A stretch of DNA of 64,000 nt from Niallia taxi (lineage in GTDB: Bacteria; Bacillota; Bacilli; Bacillales; Cytobacillaceae), in the NCBI RefSeq assembly GCF_032818155.1, contig NZ_CP102590.1:1-64000 (forward strand), read 5' to 3'. Below the pieces are notes generated by a model. The model was not told where the DNA came from. It ran no database searches and saw only the letters and a program-made list of their open reading frames with translations. The number at the start of each line of letters is the position of its first letter. Positions within the stretch are counted from its first letter, which is position 1. The position numbers were made by a program, and so were the translations under genes. Shown here piece after piece: positions 36,119-45,088 of the stretch.

Positions 36119-36511
36119 TTGAAAAAATCTCTAAATCCAGAAACAATACATAAACCAGTAGCACCTTATGTGCATCAAATCGAAGTAACGGGACCTAATA
36201 AATGGTTAACGATGTCTGGTCAAATAGGCATGGATATAGCGGGAAATATACCAGATGATTCATTAGAGCAATTACAATTAGCACTCGACAATGTTAGAAA
36301 AAATCTCGTGGCTGCAAATATGACTGTTTCTGATTTAACTAAACTAGTCTTCTATTTAGTTGGTGACTTTGATGCAGAGAAAAGAAGAGAAATTATTGGA
36401 AATTTTGTGGGAGAGAACCTTCCTTGTACGACCATGATGTATGTGGTAGGACTTGCAGCACCAGCTCTAAAAGTAGAGGTGGATGCATGGGCATGTCAGG
36501 AATTGAAATAG
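36119..36511 (+). CDS. RidA/YjgF family protein lacking the catalytic arginine
   Basis: A TTG start with AAAGGGG about 8 nt upstream gives 130 residues. The RidA fold is clear (WLTMSGQIGMDIAGNIP, LDNVRKNLVAANMTVSDLTKLVFYL, KVEVDAWA). Canonical RidA has an arginine in the PARS-type motif that holds the 2-imino acid substrate. Here that position reads PCTTMMYVVGL, without arginine. The protein is therefore probably one of the Rid subfamilies without imine deaminase activity. It is cytosolic and monocistronic. Confidence 0.85.
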   Translation: MKKSLNPETIHKPVAPYVHQIEVTGPNKWLTMSGQIGMDIAGNIPDDSLEQLQLALDNVRKNLVAANMTVSDLTKLVFYLVGDFDAEKRREIIGNFVGENLPCTTMMYVVGLAAPALKVEVDAWACQELK

Positions 36512-36738
36512 CCATGCTCCGAAGTATTATAAGCTTCCAGTTGTAGTTTTAAAGGAAATAATTTGAAATGGAAATACTTTTGTAGATAATTTCTGTAAGG
36601 GCGTTTTTTATTTCAAAATTAACAGCTATAAGCGGTTATAATTTACTAAGCGATTTATCTAGATTGTGTCAAAAGTAGGCGTGTACAAAATATCCACCAG
36701 TGATAAAATAATCTTATTAATGAACGAGGTGAGGTTTA

Positions 36739-37254
36739 ATGGTGAATGGTGCAGATGTGTTAATGGTCATAGATTTACAAAATGGTGTTTGTTACAGTGA
36801 TGATGAGCATTTATACGAGTTACAAGCTCTACTTGAAAAGGTTAATAATAGAATTGCTGTATATAGAACTTTAAATAAACCGATTATTTTTGTTCAGCAC
36901 GGTGATGAAGAGTTAGTTCCAGAAGAAGAAGCGTGGGCAATTCATGCCAATTTAGATGTACAAGACCAAGACCTTTTTGTAAGAAAAACTCATGCAAACT
37001 CTTTCTATAAAACAAATTTGAAGATAATTTTAGACCAACTGTCTGTACAAAAAATTGAATTTTGTGGTGCCCAAACAGAATACTGTATGGATGCAACTGT
37101 TAAATTTGCACACGGATTAGGATATGAAAATACCATGTATAAACAAGCAACCTCCACATTAAATAACTCATATATGTCAGCAAAAGACACGATACGTTTT
37201 TATGAAAATATCTGGCATAATCGCTACTTGCAACTAATAGATAATGAAGGCTAG
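36739..37254 (+). CDS. Isochorismatase-like cysteine hydrolase
   Basis: This 171-residue cytosolic enzyme has the catalytic triad D12 (LMVIDLQNG), K83 (LFVRKTHANSF) and C116 (GAQTEYCMDATVKFA). It belongs to the same superfamily as the membrane-anchored protein at 8076-8759, but lacks any anchor and is a distant relative only. Family members include nicotinamidases and N-carbamoyl amidohydrolases; the GAQTEYC cysteine loop is common to an uncharacterised group. The ribosome site is GAGGTGAGG. It is a single gene. Confidence 0.85.
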   Translation: MVNGADVLMVIDLQNGVCYSDDEHLYELQALLEKVNNRIAVYRTLNKPIIFVQHGDEELVPEEEAWAIHANLDVQDQDLFVRKTHANSFYKTNLKIILDQLSVQKIEFCGAQTEYCMDATVKFAHGLGYENTMYKQATSTLNNSYMSAKDTIRFYENIWHNRYLQLIDNEG

Positions 37255-37398
37255 CATCTTGATCATTATGCTATATTTTGAATAGATAATGCATAAGCTA
37301 TATTATATATATTAAAATATTGTCTGAAAATTTATAAATATGAAGTTTATATTGGTGATATACTTAAGTTATTAAATAAATCTAGTGAGGTGTGTATT

Positions 37399-37824
37399 AT
37401 GGGAACAGGAAATAATGCAATAATTACGGTAGAAACTACCGTTAATGCACCCGTGGAAAAAGTATGGGAGTTTTGGACAAAGCCAGAGCATATAACAAAT
37501 TGGTCATTTGCTTCTGAGGATTGGCATGCTCCAAGGGCTGAAAATGATTTGAGAGCTGGCGGGAAATTCCTTACTCGAATGGAAGCAAAGGATGGTAGTT
37601 TCGGGTTTGATTTCGGCGGAGTGTATGATGAGGTTAAGCTAAACGAATTTATTTCCTATACACTTGGAGATGATCGAAGGGTTACTGTTTCTTTCCTTAG
37701 TCAAGATAATCACACTAAAGTAGTTCAAAGCTTCGAAGCAGAGGATACTAATTCCAATGAACAACAAAGTGCAGGCTGGCAGGCATTTCTTAATAATTTC
37801 AAAAGCTATACAGAGCGTTCTTAA
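37399..37824 (+). CDS. SRPBCC/AHSA1-like protein
   Basis: The ATG 8 nt behind GTGAGG is chosen (141 residues). The AHSA1 signature is clear: ITVETTVNAPVEKVWEFWTK (residues 9-28), PEHITNW, then DLRAGGKFLTRMEAKDGS and the C-terminal GWQAFLNNFKSYTE. These proteins have a hydrophobic helix-grip cavity and bind small ligands or chaperone clients. No specific role is evident. A strong terminator follows at once. Confidence 0.85.
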   Translation: MGTGNNAIITVETTVNAPVEKVWEFWTKPEHITNWSFASEDWHAPRAENDLRAGGKFLTRMEAKDGSFGFDFGGVYDEVKLNEFISYTLGDDRRVTVSFLSQDNHTKVVQSFEAEDTNSNEQQSAGWQAFLNNFKSYTERS

Positions 37825-37831
37825 TATTGCT

Positions 37832-37858
37832 TACCTTCCCTTTGTGGAAGGTTTTTTA
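37832..37858 (+). terminator. Rho-independent terminator
   Basis: ACCTTCC pairs with GGAAGGT around a CTTTGT loop, followed by six T residues, directly behind the SRPBCC gene. Confidence 0.85.
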
Positions 37859-37931
37859 TTTGTACAGAATATATTTATGAGTGCATCCACAAGAAAGGCA
37901 ATATCCTTATTTCTTTAAGAGATAGTTAAAT

Positions 37932-37975
37932 AAAAAATGCCTAAACCCGCTTGTTAGGGGATTAGACATTTTTTG
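37932..37975. terminator. Long hairpin, probable terminator of the minus-strand pump gene
   Basis: AAAAAATGCCTAAACCC (37932-37948) pairs with an arm ending CATTTTTT (to 37974), with few mismatches. On the minus strand it closely resembles the hairpin at 43023-43063 (shared AAATGTCTAA and TTTAGGCATTTT). It lies about 90 bp past the pump gene. Confidence 0.65.
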
Positions 37976-38067
37976 TATATATTGTTAGTTTTCAAGTAAC
38001 GGTATTACTTTAATAGATTAATACTACTATAACAATTTGTAATAATTAAGTCTAAGCTCCGCGACAA

Positions 38068-39597
38068 TTACTCTTCTTCAGGCTTCGTAGATAGCACTTC
38101 CTTTTGCAAAAACCAACATAAGACAAACGCGATGATCGCTATGACAAATGAATACATGTATATATGCTGGAATGAGTCAATAAATAAGGTGTTTATTTGT
38201 GTTAACAACCCTTTTGGTAACCCTGCCGGCACACCACCAGCGGCTAAGCTATTCATATTTTCAGCCATGCTTGCGGGAAGTTTATCACCTAAGCTTTGCA
38301 ATTTTGATGTAAGTGTTGATGATAATAAGTTACCAAATAAACTTACCCCGACTGTAGCCCCAATTGTTTGGAATAACGGAACAGTCGCAAGCGCAATGCC
38401 CTTATTCTCTTTGTCAACAGACTCTTGAACGATGAGGTTATCACCACCAAATAAAACACCTAAACCAAGACCTGTAATGAAAAAGAAGATGATTATTTGG
38501 ACAATTGTTGTAGAAATACTCATATGTGAAAATAAGTAAAATCCAATTATCGGCATGATAAAGGCGATGCCAAAAAGTTCTCTGTAACGAACTTTTGTGA
38601 TAAGAAATCCACTAACCATAGCTGATCCAACGGCTCCTACCATCATTGGCAATGTCAAATACCCAGCCTCAGTTGCAGTAAGTCCCAGTACGTTTTGCGC
38701 AAAATATGGGAAGGAAGAGAAAGATCCCATTAAGCCAATACCTACTGTGAAAACAATTAAAGATAGTACAAGAATATTGCGATTTTTAAATAAATGCAAA
38801 GGAACAATCGGTTCTTTTACCTTACTCTCCACATAGAGGAAAATCCCAAATAAAACGGCCCCGAGGCATAATAAACCTATAATTAGTGGAGAGCCCCATG
38901 TATAACCATTATTTTCAACAAGAACTGGCGTTATTAGCAAGGAAACGATTGTAGCTATTAATAATAATGCGCCACCCCAATCAATAACGACCTGTTTTTT
39001 GATAGCTTTTTCTCGTAAACCAATTGCAAGCAGAAGTGCAGCGACAATACCAACAGGAATATTAACAAAGAAAATCCAATGCCAGCTCACTTGATCAACA
39101 AAATATCCGCCCATTAATGGTCCTAATAACATTGGAATAAACATGATTGGACCCATAAAGCCTTGAACTTTTGCTCGCTGTTCAACTGGAAATAAATCAC
39201 TTGAAATGGTCATGGCAAGCGGCATTAAGCCACCAGCTCCTAATCCTTGAATACCGCGTCCTATAAGGAGCAATGTCATAGAATCTGCTAATCCGCAAAC
39301 GATCGACCCACCAATGAAAAAGGCCATACTCATTAAGTATATTTTTTTGCGACCCATTAAATCGGCTAACTTTCCTAGTAATGGCATGAATGCAGACATT
39401 GTTAACATGTATACACCGCCGACCCATCCATACATCGCCAAACCACCTAAATCACGAATGATTGTGGGCATTGCGGTATTGACAACTGTCTCATCTAGCT
39501 CAGAAAAAATCAGTCCAATTATTAAACCAAGCATTACCAGAATTTTATTGCTTTTATCAGCTAAAACTGATTCTTGATATTTTGTAATACTTTCCAT
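38068..39597 (-). CDS. DHA2-type (14 TM) multidrug MFS transporter
   Basis: This 509-residue protein has about 14 transmembrane helices. Motif D1 is visible as FSELDETVVNTAMPTI (near residues 31-46), motif A as GKLADLMGRKKIYL, and motif C as GFMGPIMFIPMLLGPLMGG. Length and motifs place it in the EmrB/QacA (DHA2) family, close to B. subtilis Bmr3-type pumps that export drugs with proton antiport. No regulator gene is adjacent. The ribosome site AAAGGG lies 8 nt before the ATG. Confidence 0.85.
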   Translation of the reverse strand: MESITKYQESVLADKSNKILVMLGLIIGLIFSELDETVVNTAMPTIIRDLGGLAMYGWVGGVYMLTMSAFMPLLGKLADLMGRKKIYLMSMAFFIGGSIVCGLADSMTLLLIGRGIQGLGAGGLMPLAMTISSDLFPVEQRAKVQGFMGPIMFIPMLLGPLMGGYFVDQVSWHWIFFVNIPVGIVAALLLAIGLREKAIKKQVVIDWGGALLLIATIVSLLITPVLVENNGYTWGSPLIIGLLCLGAVLFGIFLYVESKVKEPIVPLHLFKNRNILVLSLIVFTVGIGLMGSFSSFPYFAQNVLGLTATEAGYLTLPMMVGAVGSAMVSGFLITKVRYRELFGIAFIMPIIGFYLFSHMSISTTIVQIIIFFFITGLGLGVLFGGDNLIVQESVDKENKGIALATVPLFQTIGATVGVSLFGNLLSSTLTSKLQSLGDKLPASMAENMNSLAAGGVPAGLPKGLLTQINTLFIDSFQHIYMYSFVIAIIAFVLCWFLQKEVLSTKPEEE

Positions 39598-39930
39598 TCA
39601 TCTAACCCTTTCACCATTTGATAAACGGATTATATATATTATTTATGAACTATATGTGAACTTTGAATGAGAATTTCTAAAGAATTAGCAATCACTGTTT
39701 TTTTGAATAAATAAATTTCCAGCTATTATTTAAACAGCAATTGATTTTTGGAAGAAGGAATCAAAGTTATTTCATTGAATATTGGTATAAAGGATTGTTT
39801 GTAATCTTATTGGTGTATAGATTATTCTATTATAGAATTACATATTATTGTTGAACAAATACAGAATTACAACTTCAAATAATAAAATACAAAAAGCTGT
39901 TCCCACTACAATATAGGAAAGTTGGATTGC
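39598..39930 (+). other. Divergent intergenic region, nothing clear
   Basis: This AT-rich spacer lies between the minus-strand pump and the plus-strand WapI-like gene. It must hold both promoters. I see no convincing box pair or palindrome. Confidence 0.4.
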
Positions 39931-40401
39931 ATGAAAATAGATTATTTTTTAGAATTCCCTTACGCAGAGTTGCGTTCACAAGATGGAATGAGTCTTTTTA
40001 AAATCTGTAGTTATAATTATGCCTATCCAGATGCTGATAACATCTATGACTTGGATTGGCATCGGAATTATATGATATTGCATGTTCCAGGCTTTAAAGC
40101 AGAACTAAATGAAGTTATTTTAGAGGGCCGCACTATTAACTTTTATATCCGAGAATTAAAGTCTTTCTCAGCACTAAAAAAGAAAAGGGTTATATTTGAA
40201 GCCTCAGAACCTTATTTTGAACTGACTTTCAGCTTAGACTTAAGGGGAAAAGTGGGGATTCAAGGAACCGTACAAATTCCTGTAGGGACAGGCAATAAGC
40301 TTCAGTTTGAATTTGAAACGGATTTAACCTATGTTGATTCATTTATTAATGGATTAGAGGATATTTTAGTGGAATTTCCAGCTAAGGAGATGAAGTATTG
40401 A
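39931..40401 (+). CDS. WapI family-like immunity protein
   Basis: The ATG at 39931 is chosen (156 residues); a TTG three codons earlier lies too close to AGGAA. The protein is soluble and beta-rich, with DLDWHRNYMILHVPGFKAEL (residues 42-61) and LEGRTINFYIRELKSF. This pattern recalls the WapI immunity family, which neutralises the tRNase toxin WapA; the call is from memory of that pattern. No wapA-like toxin gene is in the window, so it may be an orphan immunity gene. Its stop overlaps the next start as TTGA. Confidence 0.6.
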   Translation: MKIDYFLEFPYAELRSQDGMSLFKICSYNYAYPDADNIYDLDWHRNYMILHVPGFKAELNEVILEGRTINFYIRELKSFSALKKKRVIFEASEPYFELTFSLDLRGKVGIQGTVQIPVGTGNKLQFEFETDLTYVDSFINGLEDILVEFPAKEMKY

Positions 40402-41042
40402 AGCTAGAGATTGGATTCTTTCCAAATTATTTTTATAGTAAAGACCCAGATGCAGGTGGTTTATTCCCTTTTGGGATGGAAGAGATACCTTCGTATGTCT
40501 TCTCAATGGGTAATTTTTATCTTCCTAAATGTAATGAAAATTTTGTTCCAAACTTGATGGAGAATATTCAAGCATTTCCGATATATTTCTGAGCGGAGTT
40601 TTCAAACTTTTGGAAGAATGAATACGAAAAACAATGTCAGAAAAGTGATGTTAAATTTAAATACTTATACCAAGAGGAAAATCGGCTAATCTCTGTAGCA
40701 GCAGTAGAGAATATGAGCCAGTTTAAAGCAATATTTCCATTATACATATCTATGGGCAGTTCAAATGACATTGTCATGTGGTCGACTAATAAAGATATTT
40801 ATTCTGTAGAGGAACGAGTCTGGAAGGGGAACTTGGAAGGGAAACGAGCTATCGTACCTGTTGTAAAACTCGATAAAAAGGTTAGTTTATTCTGGATCGG
40901 ATATGATGGAGATAGCATTATTGGGCTTTCTAATAATGATGCATTTTCAACATATGAAAATATTTGTAAGAGCTTGCCACATTTTGTGAAGCCGACTTTA
41001 TGTGAGATTTATAATAAATACGAAGATAGTGACGAGAATTAG
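40398..41042 (+). pseudogene. Unrecognised gene with one in-frame TGA (214 sense codons)
   Basis: A TTG start overlaps the preceding stop, so the gene is coupled to the WapI-like gene. The frame reads 64 residues (MKLEIGFFPNYFYSKDPDAG...), meets TGA at 40590-40592, then continues in the same frame without interruption for 149 codons to TAG at 41040-41042. Composition is alike on both sides: AEFSNFWKNEYEK follows the stop at once. This is one gene with a single nonsense change, a base-call error, or read-through. No internal start with a good ribosome site is seen after the TGA. The family is unknown; an immunity-related role is a guess from context. Confidence 0.65.
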
Positions 41043-41063
41043 GTGAAAAAGGCTGGATAATAA

Positions 41064-41101
41064 AAAAGCAAAACTTCTTATGTAAGGAGTTTTGTTTTTT
41101 T
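41064..41101. terminator. Bidirectional terminator
   Basis: CAAAACTTCTT pairs with AAGGAGTTTTG (one G-U) around ATGT, with A residues before and T residues after. It serves the plus-strand gene ending at 41042 and the minus-strand SDR ending at 41125. Confidence 0.8.
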
Positions 41102-41124
41102 TATTAAATATGCCCCAGACCTAG

Positions 41125-41886
41125 TTAATCAAGCGTATTTTTCAAGGCATTGTACATATTTTCTACATGTGCATCCACTTTATCTCGTGACATTCGTAGG
41201 CGTTCTACTGAAGTGCCATAGCCAATTTCTAGTTTACCTTCTTCCAGTCCCTTAAATATACCATCTGCGAATTCATCTAATGGTTCTCCGTGTGTATGCA
41301 AGCCAGCGCCGCCTAAATCTGTATTAACTGCAGGTGGAGCAACTTCAATTACTTCTACAGATGTATCTGATAGTTGGTGGCGCAGACTCACTGTAAATGA
41401 ATGAAGCGCAGCTTTAGTTGCTGAATAAATTGGAGCAATTGCAAATGGCGTAAATGCTAATCCAGATGTAACATTAATGATTGCTGCATTTTCTTTCTCA
41501 GCAAAAAATGGTGCAAACAGCATACAAAGGTGGAAGGGTGCTTCAATATTAGTAGTAAGTTCGTTATTAAAGTAACTCCAGTTAGTCTGAGCATCTGCTT
41601 TTAACACATTAAAACGCTGTTGAATTCCTGCATTGTTCACTAATACGTTCACTTCAGGATGGTTCTCTGAAACCCAATTAAAAAGGGACAAACGATCAGA
41701 TTCATTATTTAAATCACTGACATATGTAATAAGCTCAGGATATTTTTTCTTTGCATTTTGAAGGACATTTTCACGTCTGCCTGTAATGATTACTTTGTTG
41801 CCAGCCTTTAAAAAACGTTCTGCAAAAGCTAATCCAATCCCAGCACTTCCACCTGTAATAAGTATTGTATTGCCTGAAAGTTTCAT
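41125..41886 (-). CDS. Short-chain dehydrogenase/reductase (DltE-like)
   Basis: This 253-residue classical SDR has the cofactor motif ILITGGSAGIGLAFAERFL (residues 8-26), NNAG at about 86-89, and the catalytic Ser-Tyr-Lys set in INVTSGLAFTP and PIYSATKAAL. The layout, with the late PPAVNTDLGG, recalls the DltE/YkvO-type oxidoreductases of Bacillaceae. The substrate is unknown. It is cytosolic and monocistronic on the minus strand, with an AGAGGGG ribosome site. Confidence 0.85.
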   Translation of the reverse strand: MKLSGNTILITGGSAGIGLAFAERFLKAGNKVIITGRRENVLQNAKKKYPELITYVSDLNNESDRLSLFNWVSENHPEVNVLVNNAGIQQRFNVLKADAQTNWSYFNNELTTNIEAPFHLCMLFAPFFAEKENAAIINVTSGLAFTPFAIAPIYSATKAALHSFTVSLRHQLSDTSVEVIEVAPPAVNTDLGGAGLHTHGEPLDEFADGIFKGLEEGKLEIGYGTSVERLRMSRDKVDAHVENMYNALKNTLD

Positions 41887-42153
41887 ATAAGCCCCTCTTT
41901 TCTCATTATGGTTTTATGTATATTTGAAAAATTTATACCTATTCTGTTATATTGCCCTTTGTATAACGGCTATTTTAGCAATCCCCTGTCAACAATAAAT
42001 TCTCATCTATCATTGCTTTTTTGTGTGTCCTCAGCATTTTCAGTCATAGCTCAGTAGTTCCTTCTCATTCTACTACCCAATTTATATATTACTTAATACT
42101 ATGTAAATGTGTATTCTTTAAACAAATAACAGTTTCAAGGAGTGACATTTGAC

Positions 42154-42381
42154 TTACAGAAAATAACCGTCAGCCAGCATTTGATGATACTCAATCAATA
42201 AATTAATCCCTTTTTTTCTAATGACGTAACGTTGAGTTGATTTAGTAATATGGAACTTTGCTGCAGCTTCGCTTATGGACAATCGTTCATCACAACTCTT
42301 CAGACCTTTAGCTTTCCTTATCGCAAGGATAATAATACGACTTAAACCGCAGTTTAAGTTAATAGAAAGACTAAAGATAAA
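42154..42381 (-). pseudogene. Remnant of a helix-turn-helix protein
   Basis: On the minus strand a frame open for about 75 codons has no start codon. It contains LSISEAAAKFHITKSTQRYV, a typical helix-turn-helix core, then IRKKGINLLIEYHQMLADGYFL and a stop. It looks like the C-terminal part of a small DNA-binding protein whose front is lost. The rest of 41887-42459 shows no other gene. Confidence 0.4.
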
Positions 42382-42459
42382 CTATTTTGTGCTCAAGGAA
42401 CTTCCCTGATTTGTGTGAATTTTTATGGAATGGAGCATCCTAAGCAGGGAGGTGTTTAC

Positions 42460-42936
42460 ATGAAAAAATCGAGGTGTTTTTTAATAGCTCTCTTCATAAT
42501 TAGTTGGTCAAGTTTGGTTTTTATCAACAAAAATGCCTTAAAACGATTCCTCCCGGCAGCTATTTTTATAAGTATAGTGACGAAATTCACGAATATTTAT
42601 GCTAAGAAAAGAAGGTGGTGGGCTTTTTATCAAAGCATCCATCCAAAAGTAGCTGGGGAAGATACATGGGCTTGGGGACCTTTCTTTGCCCTTACCATTT
42701 GGGTGTTAAAATGGACATATGGTAAATTACCGCTGTATATTTTGGTGAATCTAATGATACATTTCCTGTTTATTTATTTTGTTTTGCCGCTATTAAAACG
42801 TATGGGTATCTTTTCACTTGTCAGAATTACGGGGAAACAGTATTTTTTGGTTTATTTATTTAGAGAGATTCTTTTGTATTCTTTTCAAAGTATAAAGGAA
42901 TACATAGGATGTAATAAAACTAACTTAAGGAACTAA
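42460..42936 (+). CDS. Small polytopic membrane protein with KRRWW motif (copy 2)
   Basis: The ATG behind GGGAGGTG gives 158 residues; an in-frame GTG 15 codons earlier has no ribosome site. It is a paralogue of the 156-residue protein at 16836-17306: both have NIYAKKRRWW or HLYAHKRRWW at the same distance from the N-terminus, a GP motif, a W/Y-x-YG turn and a C-terminal hydrophobic helix pair. The two are diverged, so this is not a recent duplication. About four membrane helices are visible. No function is known. Confidence 0.65.
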   Translation: MKKSRCFLIALFIISWSSLVFINKNALKRFLPAAIFISIVTKFTNIYAKKRRWWAFYQSIHPKVAGEDTWAWGPFFALTIWVLKWTYGKLPLYILVNLMIHFLFIYFVLPLLKRMGIFSLVRITGKQYFLVYLFREILLYSFQSIKEYIGCNKTNLRN

Positions 42937-43343
42937 ACATTCATGAAAAGATGGGAAGAGCTTTGCTTCGTTTCGATTCGTTTGAAAAAAAGGGAAGGCA
43001 TATATGATTAACGTTAAAAAAGAAATGTCTAAAACCTTGTTATAACAGGATTTAGGCATTTTAAATTATATCTATAAGTTTTCTTTGCCTGCTTGCTTAA
43101 GCAAAACGAATAGTGTTAGTAGTAAGTTGAACATTAAGTGTAAAATATTCAAGGCTACCAGCTTATTAGTAAAGCAGACAAATTATAGTAGGCCCAATAA
43201 CTCTGTGGAGATTGTTCTCTCCTCAAGTAGTAATAACCTTCAGATAAAAGTATCTGTTGAAATGATAGAAGAAGTTGGTTTGTATGGAAGGGATAGATAA
43301 ATGTTCTTTCTAGTATTTGAATTTAACATGTAAAAATTCGGAT
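42937..43343 (+). other. Intergenic stretch with one doubtful ORF
   Basis: A terminator-like hairpin lies at 43023-43063. From a TTG at 43085 a 71-codon frame runs to 43300, with no ribosome site and ordinary composition. I do not call it a gene. Confidence 0.35.
43023..43063 (+). terminator. Hairpin terminator of the second KRRWW gene
   Basis: AAATGTCTAAAACCT (43023-43037) pairs with AGGATTTAGGCATTT (43047-43061) around a 9-nt loop, with two mismatched positions, and ends in T residues. It is a near relative of the hairpin at 37932-37975 read on the minus strand. Confidence 0.65.
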
Positions 43344-43895
43344 TTAGCTTGAGTAATCATGGATAAGAAAATTGTGGTGAGTTATAAGACTATTCTTAGT
43401 TGTCTCATTAACTCTAACAGAATCATAAGCACAAACGGAAAGGAGTCTATTTTCTTTAACAATGATGTCAGCCTCTTTTTCTGAATTAGTTATATTTTCA
43501 TGGACTTCCAATACATCGCCCCATTCAACATGTGCCCAGCTTCGTACAGAAAATGTCTGTTTTGAATATCCTTTTATTAACCTTGGAAGATAATCGTATA
43601 TGGATGCACATTGGAAACTGCCCTTAGCGAAATAAAAGTCGTAGTTATTGACGAATTTTATTTTATTTAATTGTGTATCACTTAATAAATCTTTAAGGCC
43701 TTTTTGAATAAGTGGACTAATCCGATCATTTTCTATGATGATAGAATATTGATTTTGTTCTAAGCCGGCGATTACAAAGTCGATAACATTTTTAATGTAT
43801 GCATCTATATATTCGAAAAAATAGATTATATGTCCTTCGTTCAGATTTTTAAGATTATCTATGACCATAAGCTGGTTTTTCTCCAAAAATGTCAC
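43344..43895 (-). CDS. MEDS domain protein
   Basis: This 183-residue soluble protein matches the MEDS (DcmR-type sensory) domain, with the signature GHIIYFFEYIDAYIKNVIDFVIAGLE at residues 21-46 (given here as positions and key residues: IIYFFE, FVIAGLEQNQ). The following IIIEND and a C-terminal region with WAHVEWG fit a nucleotide-like alpha/beta fold. MEDS domains sense hydrocarbon derivatives or accompany histidine kinases; here it is a stand-alone domain without kinase. The ribosome site is weak. Its role is unknown. Confidence 0.7.
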   Translation of the reverse strand: MTFLEKNQLMVIDNLKNLNEGHIIYFFEYIDAYIKNVIDFVIAGLEQNQYSIIIENDRISPLIQKGLKDLLSDTQLNKIKFVNNYDFYFAKGSFQCASIYDYLPRLIKGYSKQTFSVRSWAHVEWGDVLEVHENITNSEKEADIIVKENRLLSVCAYDSVRVNETTKNSLITHHNFLIHDYSS

Positions 43896-44146
43896 CCTAT
43901 TCTATTAAATTAGTTTTACTTCTTCTAGCATAACATTGTTTAGCTATATTTCGTTAATATTTGACCCTTTAATAACTTGCACCAAAAAAAGGGGGATAAT
44001 AAAAATTGATAGTATTCATGAGTTTTGCTTAATGGAAACATATTTTTAGCTAGCTTACTTTTATATATTGCATCAAAAAGGTTTCTCTAGACCCACCCGA
44101 TTGCCCATTGTTATGATGTAATCATCGTGTTGGAGGGAGAGAGAGG

Positions 44147-45016
44147 ATGGAGGAACAGAAATTCAAGGATTTAAAACTTGGAGAGCGTGGAGCAATTATT
44201 AGCATTATTGCTTACATCTTTTTATCTATTATAAAAGTTACAGTTGGTTATCTGACAGATTCTGCGGCATTACGAGCAGATGGTTTGAATAATACAACAG
44301 ATATAATTGCTTCACTTGCAGTATTAATTGGCTTAAAGCTTTCGCAAAGACCAGCAGATAAAGACCATAAATACGGTCATTGGAAAAGTGAAGCCATTTC
44401 CTCGATGGTTGCTTCTTTTATCATGATGGTTGTTGGGATTGAGGTTTTATTTGGTTCCATTACTTCTTTATCAAATGGGAATAGTGAATCGCCTGACGTT
44501 ACTGCGGCTATTGTTGGTATATTTTCTGCTGTCATTATGTATGGTGTCTATCGGTATAATAAATCACTTGCGCTTAAAATTAAGAGCAGTGCAGTTATGT
44601 CGGCAGCGAAAGATAATATTTCTGATGCTTGGGTAAGTATCGGAACTGCGATAGGAATATTAGGGTCACAGCTTAATATGCCTTGGCTTGACAGTGTAAC
44701 GGCCCTTATAGTCGGTTTGTTAATTTGCAAGACAGCATGGGATATTTTCAGAAATGCTTCACATGAGCTATCAGATGGATTTGATGAAAATAAATTGGAC
44801 GAGTATAAGCAAGAAATTATCAGCATAGACGGAATTAAAGGGATTAAAGAAATGAAAGGGAGAAGCTATGGGAATAATGAAGTTATTGATGTTGAAATAC
44901 TGGTAAACTCAACATTAGATGTAAAAAAAGCGCATGATATTGCAGACAAAGTAGAAGCTGTTTTAAACCAAAAATATGGCGTGTATCAAGTGCATGTTCA
45001 TATTGAACCACATTAA
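44147..45016 (+). CDS. mneS: Cation diffusion facilitator, MneS/YeaB-like Mn2+ exporter
   Basis: This 289-residue CDF protein has six transmembrane helices and a C-terminal cytosolic ferredoxin-like domain (about residues 210-289, ending YQVHVHIEPH). The transport-site motifs are ADGLNNTTD in helix 2 and DNISDAW in helix 5, that is, N/D-rich sites typical of manganese exporters. Sequence and length are close to what I recall of B. subtilis YeaB (MneS), one of two Mn2+ efflux pumps. No manganese riboswitch was recognised upstream. A long GGAGGGAGAGAGG ribosome site precedes the ATG. Monocistronic. Confidence 0.8.
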   Translation: MEEQKFKDLKLGERGAIISIIAYIFLSIIKVTVGYLTDSAALRADGLNNTTDIIASLAVLIGLKLSQRPADKDHKYGHWKSEAISSMVASFIMMVVGIEVLFGSITSLSNGNSESPDVTAAIVGIFSAVIMYGVYRYNKSLALKIKSSAVMSAAKDNISDAWVSIGTAIGILGSQLNMPWLDSVTALIVGLLICKTAWDIFRNASHELSDGFDENKLDEYKQEIISIDGIKGIKEMKGRSYGNNEVIDVEILVNSTLDVKKAHDIADKVEAVLNQKYGVYQVHVHIEPH

Positions 45017-45088
45017 TATAGTCGCAATGACAAAGCTATAGCGATTTATATAAAAATAACTGTAGAGGTAAGCACTAAGCATCATTTA

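Noticed and set aside
43085..43300. 71-codon frame from a TTG
   Set aside because: There is no ribosome site, the start is rare, and the product is not recognisable; kept only as a note in the gap description.
43896..44146. Manganese (yybP-ykoY) riboswitch ahead of the mneS-like gene
   Set aside because: I looked for its conserved paired helices and loops in the 250-bp leader and found none.
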